From: Phoronis australis
Taxonomy: Eukaryota; Phoronida; Phoronidae
DNA length: 64,000 nt
Assembly (NCBI GenBank): GCA_002633005.1
Contig: NMRA01000339.1
Span: 272,510 to 336,509, forward strand
Reading direction: 5' to 3'
How positions within the stretch are numbered: position 1 is the stretch's first letter; each line of letters starts with the position of its first letter. Shown in pieces: positions 48,801 to 60,800 of this stretch. The notes below the pieces were generated by a model, which saw nothing but the letters and a program-made list of their open reading frames with translations, did no database searches and was not told the origin of the DNA. The position numbers were made by a program, and so were the translations under genes.

Positions 48801-51800
48801 GTCTCCATAGTCTTTTTTTCCACTGTGTCTTGTTGGCTGCACTTGAATCTCTTACGCTGATTCAGCCAATCGACATATTTACGTCTGAGGTGCATTCTGT
48901 ACACCAAGTTTCTTTTGGGTTTGGCGAGATCATACAAGAGCTCGCAAAATTACGCTAGTGGAAGTCTAGTGTTTTGCGAGTAAGCTTGCGACGATACTGG
49001 TGCAACCTCGATCCAGCAGCCGCCACTCATAAATCATTAGTCGGCGAGGCTGGAATGTTGAATGATAGAAAAAAGCTTTAAATAAAAGCTCCCTTTCCGT
49101 TCCAAAAAACGAGATTTCTCACCGCAAGTATCTTGCGAGTTTTATTGTAGAGGCGCTCCCGATTGTGAGCAGAAAGTCGTCATCGGGAACCAGTCAGTCC
49201 AATTTTATTGCTGGTCGACCGGGACTGCGTTCCGTAGCCCCAAGACACTAGTGAAAAAAGCTGCTGTAATCATATGCTTGGTCTCTCATTTTCGCGAGAT
49301 TTTTTTGCCTACGGAACGCAGCTCCGACTGACCCGGCCGGAGTAAAGCATAGGCCTAAACATGTACACTGATGTTTATGATTTTACTTCATACATTCGTT
49401 TTGACTTAACAGACCAGCAAAATTAGTTTTTGACTTTGTGTTTCATTTACCTTTTTCATTTGTAGTTTGAGATAGGCGGCGGTTTGGGGGGAGGCGGCCC
49501 GGGAACTACCCTACCAGTGGCTGATCCAGGATTTTGAGTTGGGGGGACGGTCAGGGCAGAGTATTAGCCAAGATTTTGCCCGTCAGACAATCGCACCACC
49601 GAACTGCCAAATGGAGTCTGGGAGAATTTTAGGAGGGCATGGCCCCTTTGGCCCCCCTCTAAATCCGCCACTGCCTACGAACGCAACCAAAAATGAATTT
49701 TAGTTTTAAAAATAAAAATGCCGTCGGCATGCCGTTTTCAGAGCTTACAGGGATATTTTTTCTTTAGAAAATTGTGGTCCCCCGAGATCCTATATTCGCC
49801 AACAATCATTCTTTTGTTTAATTAAGTTTTGTTTCACTTTCATGTGACCTAAACCAAGCATGGAATTTTAACTGTAGACAAATTTTTGCTTTTCCTCTTC
49901 TTTACAATAAACTTTCAGGCGATTACTTATTGGCCAGAGTTTGTGCGGGAAACACGCTTCTTTGGTGATCTTCGAATTACCCTTCAGAGTAAGACGTTGT
50001 ACGCTGACTACCAGGTTCGCCGACTTAGGTTAATGAAGGTAAAACTTGACATAATAGTGTACTAGTCATCTTTATTGATTTTTATCCTAAAAACATGGTG
50101 CTCTGAAATATTTCATGATTTTTAAATCATAAAGTTGAAATACATGTACCTGGTGCTCAACCTTCGCCATTTTTTTCTTATTTACACATTTGTGAAGAAT
50201 TATGACACTATGATGCATACGTAAAATTACCCAACAAGCGAAACGTTATTTGGGTATACCAATATGGGAAATGTAATTTTAACGTCCAATTACAATACAA
50301 TTCGTCAATAAAAACTTGAGTAACTGTCTTAAATCTGGTTAACTGTGTACTCCAGGAAGTTTCCCATCTTAACATATATAAGCATCTACGGGTATATGTA
50401 GTATGTTTCTCGATAAAACTATTTAAGAACATGATCAAAAGTGGATACAAGCCACTTAATCAAAATATCGTGAATGAAGTAGGCAAATACAGGTGTAGCA
50501 GCTGACATTATTCCCTAACAAGGAATTAGAGATTCAAAACCAATACTTGAAACCGATCAAGCACATCACTTCGAACAGGTGGTAAAAGTGTAGTAGTATG
50601 CCCTCCTAAAGCAAACTTGACTAATATCGGTTTTAACTTAGTCCGACATTTTTGCTTTTCTTAGACAATTTTTGGTCTTTTCTTCTTAATTCATTTTTCA
50701 CGAAACAGGCCCCTGTTTAAAGGCCTAATATGGTACCAAAATGACTATTTTTATAACTAAAATACGCATTTTGATGAAAGACACCAACATACGGTGTCAT
50801 AGCATACCCCAGTCATTTAATTAAGTAGGCCTTTGACAATACAGCAGTCCCATCACGAACCCCGTTTAGCGCCAAAAAAGCTTGAGAAGGCGATTGTAGC
50901 AATCGAAGTCTATGAAATCATCATTACAACGAATTTGGCTTCCACCGTGTCACCATCGTATTAGAATCAGCGATGACTGGCAGTTTAATTTAGTGCAAAA
51001 ATACGTGGGAAATCAGGGAAACACATTGATTGCACATTTCATGTCAATTAATATTAAAATTGATCAAAATCATTACCTTTAATTTTTTTTTCAATTATTT
51101 AGCACACATTCTAATACGGGCTCGTGTGGGAATCCCCGGGAGGGTGACTGGGGTCGCCGAAACAGTCGGAAAAAACGCTTTTAGTCGTCTGAATTGTTAT
51201 CAGGCACTTTTCACAATGTTTATTATAAAGTGTAGTTTGCTTGATACAAAAACTTTGATGTTAGGAACTTTGCATTCATGTCTTCTTGAAGCCGAAGGCG
51301 TGAACGCGATTCCAGTCCGGGCCGCTGTCGAGTGTGTTCTGTACTGGAATCGGTGACAATAGGCCGTTTAATTTGGAGCAAAATACGTGAAAACGTTACA
51401 ACTCATATTAGCTTGATCTTTTCGTACAAAGCAATTATGTTCAAATTCATTGAAAATTTTATATTAGAAACTTAATTTTCAAAATAATTAGCATTGAAAT
51501 CCTGCAACCAGTAGTCGCCGCCATTTTGACTTGGTCAACCTCAAAATATTTAAAATTTACTAGCAACACAATGTTGCGAGTATCAACATTAAATTAAAAC
51601 TATGAAATAAAGTCTGGATTGCATAAAAACATACCGAATTATAAGGATTTGTAATCAATTGAACGTTTTAAATTCAATCAAAAAATATATTCCGATATGG
51701 GCCGCCAGTATCAGAATTCGGTTAGGCCTATGGGAACGACCCAAATCAGAATATTCCGATTTTGGCCGGATTCCCTATACGCCGGGCCGGCACAGTAACA

Positions 51801-54800
51801 GGAAACGTCGAAGTGTGCATTGCAGATTTTAATTATAGGCAGCAAGCTAGCTATTTGAAGAATATCGCCAAAATACAACTAGGTAACACTGTGAATTGAG
51901 ATCCGTTAGACCTAGCCTTGGTACAAAGCTGTATATAAATTTACAGCTTTGCACCGATGTAGGTAAAAAGTGGTAAGATAAAATGTGACACAAAATTAGT
52001 GTCATTAAAACTACAGTCTTCTTTGAGTAAAATAAATATAGATTATTACATGGCGAAGTCGTTATCCCCCGTTATCTAGAGCCCGATGAGATTTTGGAGA
52101 ATTATCGCCCGAGGGGAGTTAGCCCCGAGGGTGATAATTCTCCAAAATCCACGAGGGCTCTAGATGAGGGGGATAACGACTGTGAACATGTAATAATCTA
52201 TTTATACCACATAACTGAACGAGAAACATTGCAATGAATCGATCTACCTTTCTCGACTCGCCTCGGCTTTGTAACTACTTTCTATGTCAGAGGCCCGGGG
52301 TCGGAGGTCGTGACCCTTTAAGAAAAGCCGATCTATTTTTGTCAAATAATGCTTTTACTCAAAACCAATTGAAAAATAAAACAAAATAGAAATAAAGTGA
52401 ATCTATAAATTAAGGTTTAGCAACTATTATAGCTTACTACACATTTATCACGCTAAGCTTCGACCGGGAAAATATCGTCTGCTAAAGTAGGCTACCACTA
52501 GTAACTGTCTATAATGCTCAAGTCAAAGGATCCCGACGACACTATACCCGCATTCAAATTGGAGATCGGTGATTTACAAGTGAGAGAACACGAGAGAGAA
52601 ATTTCACTGAATTAAAATATAGTTTTGATGCGTCTTTTTTGTAGCGTGTAAATGTCGGTGCAATTCCCTTTGCTGAACATGCGGTTGTTGCGCGTGCTCA
52701 TTTAAGTATTCAATTTTCACGTTCGATGACGTCAGCCGCTGAGTGGTGTGGTGGTAAAGTCGGCGACTCGAAACACTTGAGGCCCGGGTTCGAATCCGGC
52801 CTCGGTTTCCCGCCAAAAGTTATCTCACTAGATAACTTTATCTCACTAGTGAGATGTATGGGTTATTACACGGTTGTATCTGCCATTCGAGGCTAGTATT
52901 GTGGTATAAACTATTTTACGGTGTTAGAGAAAAATTGGCGTTCTACCATTATTCTGCTGCTAAAGTTGTGGAGCGATCTTTAGCGACGGCTTTCGGCGAT
53001 ATGAAATATTGCGTGACCTATTGGCCAGTGTCTTTTTCGCCGATTCTTCAATCAACTGATCTTCTTTCACGAGGTTGCGTACACGTCACAACAAATTATC
53101 GGAACTGGTTTCACTTCATTATAAGTTTTTAGAATTTTGATACCGAAAAACTGACTTTCAGAAGAAATTTTGCTGCTGCCAAGCTATCATCATCTCCCGA
53201 GAGATATCACAAAAATTTAGGAAATGGCGCGTGCGCGTGACACGAGCGTACTGTTTCCAAAACGACGACATACTTTTCATTGTTAGAAAAGGCGGAGAGT
53301 TACGCAAGAAAATGACGTTTATTGCATTGTTTTTCACTTAAACGGCTGTAACGGGCAAGGTGAGTGTCGGTTGATTCCCAGATTTTGCATGCACCCCGTC
53401 CGGTCTTTAGCTTTACATCTTGATACAAGTTTTACGGCGAGGTGACGAGCAGAACTACCCTGGCTGTGTGCAATTTCGGGTTCTACGGAAGAAATACACA
53501 CAGTGGTACCTATCTGTATTTTGACGACCGTCTTCATACAGCTAGCTGGCTGGCTACGTTAGACCACGGAATTTCATACAGGCCGATGCATAAGTTCTAT
53601 TAGTCAACTCGTCGTGAAACTTATATCGCAGAGCCAACGACCGACGGAGTGCATGTAAAATCTGGGAGAAAATTCTGACACTTACCTTGCCCGTTGCCAG
53701 CCGCTTAAATGAAAAACGTCATTTTCTAGCATACATGTAATTCTCCGCCTTTTGAGTTTTGTAACAAAAAGCCTGTTGTCGTTTTGTAAGAAGAACGCTC
53801 GCGACAAGCGCACGCGCCATCTTAAGACATCTCTTATGACAGCTTCGTAGCAGCAAAGTTTGATCTAAAACTCGGTTTCCTATTCTTAAAAATGGGAAAA
53901 ACTTGTAACGAAATCGAACCAGCTCCAACAATTTGCTGTGACATGTACACAAAGTCGTGGCAGCACAGGTTATAGACAACTATAGCCTATGGTGGCAGCG
54001 AAGAACAGTTGACAGCGGAATAAACGGAGGAAAAGAAACTGTTCACGTCAGGTGACGCAATCGCCGAAAGCCGACTCACAAGAGAGCACTTCAATTTTAA
54101 TAGTAGATGAGCGGTAGAACGCCAATTTTTCCAACACCGGTAAGCTAAATAATTTAGTTTACTCAAAGAAGAACTGGTAACTTTTAATGACACTACTTTT
54201 GTGCTAGATTTCATTTAGTCATTTTACCAACATCGGCGCAAAGCTGTAGCTTTTGTGTACAGCTTTGCACCTAGCATGAGCACAGACCTTGCTGATGGGA
54301 ATTTTGTCGCCAGTCCTTGTGGTGGATACGAATATATTCCACGCACGGCAAAGGACGGGATCGGTGTGGAAGTCGTGCATATGTGTGCCATTACCGCTGA
54401 AACTGCTACACGGTACACCACCCAAGGCGGCATTTTAGCCCAGAGAAATGGCACTCAGCTGGTACGCAGTGTGGCTTCCGAGTAATTTCGTGGCCACGAT
54501 GATGTCATATGTACCACTTTACGCTGATTGGTTGAGACTTTTTCTGGGGCGATCGAAGGGGCTACGAATTATGGGCGGTGTAATTTGCGTCGCAATTAAT
54601 TACTTTCTGTGGTATGTAAGAAGAAAAACAATATTTTTTATGAACAATTCATACACTTCTGGTGTCAAAAAGGTGTTTAAGCCGCTGGATGCTGGCGTTA
54701 AGGTGATTGTCCTTGAATGACGTCACAGAAGTGACAGAGCAATTCAATGTCTACGTTGTTAGTCAATTTTCGGGCGTGTACAGGAGTTACATCCTTAGAA

Positions 54801-57800
54801 CTGTCTACATAAAAATTGTTTTGGTGTTTTAACCTTGAGAATATGTGTTTGACGTTGACATTGATCAGGAAGCATTTAAATTTCAGGAAGGCTCACTTGA
54901 GAATCGAGACATTCTCCATTTCCGACTGCTTGATCTCGATGTAGATGGTAAAAATCTAAGAACTTTGGAACTGCTCAATTTTATGAAGCTCGTTAAAGTC
55001 ACCTGTTCAGACGTGACAGCGCCGTTTATTATTCATGGAAGGTAAATTCTAAACCAGAGCACTTATCTTCACAAAGGTAAAACTAGACGCTAATTAGGAG
55101 TCACATGATGTCATTTATTTTGACCACGATTTAAAAGGGACGCAGTCGGTTTTAAGGCCGAAAAGACATGTCTTGCTTTTTCTTCAGTTACCGGCCAATC
55201 ATTTTTATTGTTTCTTCACTGCCAATCAGGTTGGATTTCTTTTGATTTTTAGTCTGTGTTAGCCCAACAGTTTTTTTAATTGATATTCCCTTGAGAACGA
55301 ATAACAAAGTTTATTCGAAACGTCGCTGCCATTTTATCTTGTAATAATTTAATTTTCACATGGTGTACCGAAAGATCTCAACTGTTGTCTGGATCTTACA
55401 AATACGTTTGTAATTTGCGTGACTTTGGTGAATTGAGGAATAGGCTAGCAGAAAATAATTGCATGCGCTGGCAGTCTGTATGTGTTCCTTCCTGGACAGT
55501 CTAATGCTCTGATCCACGAATCATGTCGCTTAAATGTGATCCCCATGGAGTCCCAAAAATTAGTAACATTAGCGTAAGTCACAGAGTATCATTTCAGCCC
55601 CTCACTCAGTGCAATCTACATAGCCTGCGAAATATCTCTGAAACAACTGGAAATTAAGAAGAACGTCTCCATATTCTTCACTGTGATGGCGATGTTAGTT
55701 AACGTGCCAGAAGAGATACTGGTTCTCAACAAGGTAAGATATGGTACTGCAACTGAAAGTGCCTTAATACGCCAGCACCTAGGCACTATTGGCTAGAACC
55801 TACAGTTACACGTAGTTCGTAACCAACACTTTGCCATTAATGTGTTGGCAAAAGGCAACCTGTCTTATTTTTAAAGTATATTTTAATATCAACGATTAAA
55901 ATCATTGATTGTTTAAAAACATTCAAAGATTGATAACCCATTCACGTCACGTGAGCTTCTTGGAGATGAAATGTCGTCTAACATTTACTACTGCTACTCG
56001 TTGACGTGATTAGGTTCAATGGTATGATATTCCATAGCACTGCTGAAGGTGAAAAAACATTCTTTACTCTACTTAGAAGTTCCGTTGTCGCCAACTTGTT
56101 GGCCTCTGGTGTTTTGCTGTATGGGAATGATAATATGTGTATTGTAGTTGATAGATATCACTTTTCCGCTGTCACACATATGTTCCACATATTGACGGTT
56201 AGTCTAGTTACTAGCGACATCTAAACAGGTGATTTTTACCATTTTCAGTTGGGTAGGTTTTTCTGTCCTATCTTCCGTTCGTATTTTCGTGATGATTCAC
56301 AAGAAGTTTTTGTGTCCCACAAGCACTGTTTCGTGTTTGCTCTCAGTAAACCGTTAATCTGCGCTGTAAGACTCCCAAGCCTAAATATGTTTCTGTACTT
56401 TCGTTAGCTGCAAAATACTGATGGCCAAGATGGATGAAGATCACAACGTTTACATTTTCCCTCGCCATGATAGGTTGCTTGGCATGTTCGAACTGTCCAT
56501 TCATAGAAAAAATCTTATCTTCTTCCACTTCCATTTCATTCTCTAGTCATGTCATGTGTTCGCCTTCAATCAGTCGTTTCCATCTCAGATAGCTTGACTC
56601 GGTAGACGCGTACTGGATTTATGTACAACATAAACTTGTTTCTGGAAGTAAAACACATGTGAGTTCCTGCTAATGGTCGACCTCACTCGTAATACGTTCA
56701 TAACCCATTCTTTTCGCAGGACGACTATCTCGATGTCTACCGTCTCATTGCCATCTATTCACGTTGCGGCAACACCACGTGTAGGCCAGACCAAGTAGTG
56801 GGTGTATGTACCCAACTATCCCAGAAGAACCGGAGGACGGGGCGCACAGGATTCCAGCAGGAATTGCAAGTAAGGCTGCAACTTTTATACGTTTTGCTAT
56901 TTTGTGCGCCTTAATTGTTCCTGTAGAAAGGCAAAATCTTCCTTTATTAGCACCGTGTTCTTGAAATCGATGGCAATGGCTTACCACACACAACTGCTAG
57001 TGCATCGACATAAGATTTCATACCATTATCAAAGTCTTGGTGCCACCAAGTGAGCTGTGGTTTGCAAAGTCATTGCCGCGGTTTATTATGAATTCACCGA
57101 ACACTCTAGCTCAAGCTCTTCACTGACATTGGTTCCTATCCTAAGGAAGAAGAATCAGAAAGGAACCAGTACACGACAGGCATTAAATTGAACGCCGATA
57201 ACAAACTCATTGATGTACTTGAATTTGAATTTACATTTACATGGTTTAAAAAAAACTAAGCGCTTGCCAGAATAAGCGCAATATTAACGCTTTAATGGAT
57301 TTGTTCCCAAACGCGAGATTCGAAATGAATAAAGTGAAAATTTATGTTTTAGTACATCCGGGACTTTGTTTTGCCCCTCACCTCTGGCCAATGCGCCGGT
57401 GGCTTCCGTGACGAGAACCGTGACAAGAACAGGGAGCCAACACTACTTCCTCGTAAGTTAGAGAGAGAGTTGTTGCAGCTAATCAAACTCCATCGTATCT
57501 TGTTAACAGCTTTTCGGAAGGTCAGTTTTTCTTCGTGCTGAATATCGTTCCAATCGAATGTAACGTGGTTATGAAAAGTTGGTGGTAGTAGGACAAATGT
57601 ATTCAGAAATAAAACTGCAAGCAGAAAGTAGCTTAGTGTCCATGGCATAGCATCCTGGGCAATTTCAGTATTTCGGAAACAACGTAAGGGATAGAACGCG
57701 ATAATTACGATTGATACGTGCCTGTTATCGATGGTGATGTTTGTAAACACAATGATATTTTGCAGCGGACTCCGCCCGGCCATACTTGAAACTACTCGAG

Positions 57801-60800
57801 AAAAACACTTCTACAGACTACATCAATGCAATTTATGCCCAGGTATGTAATGGGAAACAGAATAATACAATCATATACTTCTTCAGTTTTGGTCCTAACG
57901 TCTTCTATATTCCTGTTCACAAGTACAGTACTACCGTACTACAGTTCTTGTCTTCCGGAACCTTCATTTCGTGTGCACTACAGTTCATTATTACCGACAC
58001 CTTTTTCCAGAGTAATGCCTTTAAAAATCTTTTCAGTGATATGCCACCATTTCAAATCTGTTCGTATTCAAGCTGAGTGGAAACAGCTTTTCGTAAAAAA
58101 TAACTCTGTTCCTAAGACAGGCGGTTGATGAGCAAACATGTGTTCAATTGAAAGTGCTCAATTAAAGTACCATGCTGTTTTCCAGGATTTTAGACAGAGG
58201 AATGCATTCATTGTAACAGAATGGCCGATGAAATCGACCGTGAATGATCTCTGGAGAATGGTTTACGACGAAGACATTTCCGCAATTGTTGTCCTTGATA
58301 AATTCGAGAACATGTCAGACAGGGTAGGTAAACTGTATTACTAGAGATCCACATTTCTTAAGAAATTATTTCAAGAAATATAAATTACTTGAACATAGCG
58401 CGAGGCTCTGAAGTTGTGGAAATATTAGGAAGATTCTTAGGTTTGAATATACATATAATCATGAAAAGCGAGCCACAAATCCTGAAAGGCAGAAACTGCA
58501 TTGTATGGTTCTTCTCAAGTGCTGTGCCGTGCGATACATTCATACTCTTTGTTTGTATGCCCCTCTTCTTGCATTCACCACGTATCTCCATGTCTGTTTC
58601 GCTTCGTATTTGTTCATTTCAGTCATTCATTGCCTCATGGTGAGACAAGCGGTCTCGAAATACAGCCAGTGCTATAATTTGTTTGAGTCGGTGTTTTGCT
58701 ACGTAGCAGGCACGCCTGAAGAAAGGATTTTGTTTCGACACTACGGCGAATCTGTATTAAGCTGTCAAACAAAAAGTCCAGTCGTGTTTTTAACGAAGTT
58801 AGTGCAGAAAATGTACGTAGTAATAGAAAAGAGGAACTCCTACTAATGGCAAATATTCGATCGCGCGGCACCTGCGTCTCTCGTTACTCTCAGCTGGTGA
58901 GGAGTTCTTTTATTACGTTAGAAGTGTTGCATAATGCCGGTTATATTAGTATGTAGCGTTTTATCGTGGGGGTTCATGAAGGCAAGGGACATTGGTTCAT
59001 ATGACAACAACACACTGCTTGTATATTTGGATAGCAATTTTAAAATTCATTGAATTTCACAATTTATATTTTGTAGGGCTACCCAAAATTCTGGCCTGAT
59101 GACATAATGAATGCGGTGAATTACGGAGCTCTGGATGTGGGGCTAGTTTCTTGCAAACGAGAGCCGCATTATCAAGCCAGGGTTTTCTCTGTTCAGAAGG
59201 TTGGTTAAAAGTTTAACCTCAATCACAGTGAAAACGAGAACGTTCACTGCCAAGCACCGGTAATCATGGCCTCAAAAATATGGCGATATGGTATTGGTAC
59301 CGGTAGTTGTGATGATGACTAAATGCTCGACCGGGCTGGTCTCGTTCACATCCGAAGCAAATTCGAGGCTACCGAAATGCCCGAGGGAGTGTTCTTGATG
59401 TAGCCACCCTCTGTCGCCGGGCTGCTTTTCTGGTGCTTGTCATCTATAAATCCGACAGTTTTTTACTCTAGCCTATGTTATTGTCACTCATGAGAATTCA
59501 TTTCAAAAGTAAGTATTGTCAATCTTCACATTGCCCCAAATTAAGGTTAAAAACCTTAATATTCCTCTTTTACAGAAGAGACATTTCACGGAAACTCGAT
59601 GGAGAAAGTCTGCCTATTTCAAGGTAGGCGTCACTTGTTTTTGATACAGTTCACGTCGAAATCCTTGTAATAGGACTATGATGCGCCATGGCTTAACATT
59701 TTCAATCTCGCTAAAGCTAGGAGCAGAGATGCTTCAACCCTGAACTGCTTAAAAACTTTGTAATTATTGCTACGACAAGATGGGGAAAAGCTATGGTCTG
59801 TGCCTACTGACGCTTTGATAGTCAGTTTTTTAGGCCTACCGGTGATCTAGCGAAAAATTGGCGAGACAAAAATGTAAAATGTGGTCCTTCGAAAAAGTTC
59901 CCACGCATCGGGAAAACTGATTTTCCTCTAAAAAGCAAAATTATCGGCACCGGTTAGCAGTTGTCTGTTGTATCTGAAATGTGTGATATTACAGGTCAAT
60001 GAGTACGAAAGATTCCAGGTGTGCAGGATGACTGTTATTGTCGATGATTGGTTAGTGTATTACTAACATAACATTTATCAGTACGTTCAATAAAATTCCT
60101 ACTTGCAGAGGTTCCAGAACATAGACAAGTCCTTTGCCAGACAGGCCAAGCGCGTCACTATGTACCATTTTGAAGGATGGGAGGATCTTCATCACGACCC
60201 GACTTCAATGTCAGCCTTGCTACAACTTGCATGTATCGTGTATCTCACCCGGCAAGAACAGCACCGGCCCGTGTGTGCCATGTCTAAGTAAGTAGAAGGT
60301 TGCTGCCTACTGTCGGGAGTCATTAATATTGTGGAGAGTTGTGTAGTCACATGGGTTGTTCAACTAGTTCTCAATTGAGACGTACCTCGCGGGCTCATAG
60401 CGAAATCTTCAAAGCCCGGTGAAAAGAAAACAATAACGATGTTGATCGCGAATGGTTGATTCTTAAATTGGAACTTGCCTGCAGGCTAATTCCTTATTTC
60501 TGTTATTGCTTGGTCAAATTAGTCAGAGACACAAATAGGGACAATGTGCATATGACATAGGTTGAAAACTGCCTAAGAGTTTTATTATTGTGGCGAAAAT
60601 GATCCGCCGCAAGTCACTGAACCAAGTCCAGTACATGTAAGCATTGTGATCGACGTGGTGCTGGAGAATTACATCGCATGATGCGGGTTATTTGAGTTCC
60701 CAATTAAGGTACGTCTTTAGTGCAAAGGTCAACTATTTGCATATTTTTGTTTTCCCATTTACAAGTTGACAATGAATACAACTGCACTTTGTTTAGAGTA

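Larger units (their letters stand above)
51913..54275. mobile_element. Foldback element with ~600-bp inverted arms, interrupted
   Basis: Outer hairpins tacaaagctgtatataaatttacagctttgcacc (near 51922) and its relative near 54238 mark the ends. The left arm (51913-52036, resuming about 52900-53400) is reverse-complementary to the right arm (about 53640-54275). Shared blocks are agtgtcattaaaa, cttctttgagtaaa, aaaattggcgttctacc, ggctttcggcgat, atggcgcgtgcgc, aaaacgac and aacgggcaaggt. The left arm is split by about 850 bp containing the 52039 palindrome and a tRNA-like sequence. All of it is in the receptor intron 50039-54886. Confidence 0.7.

Noticed and set aside
52735-52812. Functional tRNA-Ser
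   Set aside because: A and B boxes are present but the anticodon and acceptor stems do not pair.
53719-53979. 86-residue minus-strand frame with ATGGCGCGTGCGC context
   Set aside because: Lies within an arm of the foldback element, and the mirrored arm does not preserve the frame.
57349-57783. 144-residue minus-strand frame with a hydrophobic segment
   Set aside because: Antisense to two receptor exons whose sense translation matches the phosphatase fold.
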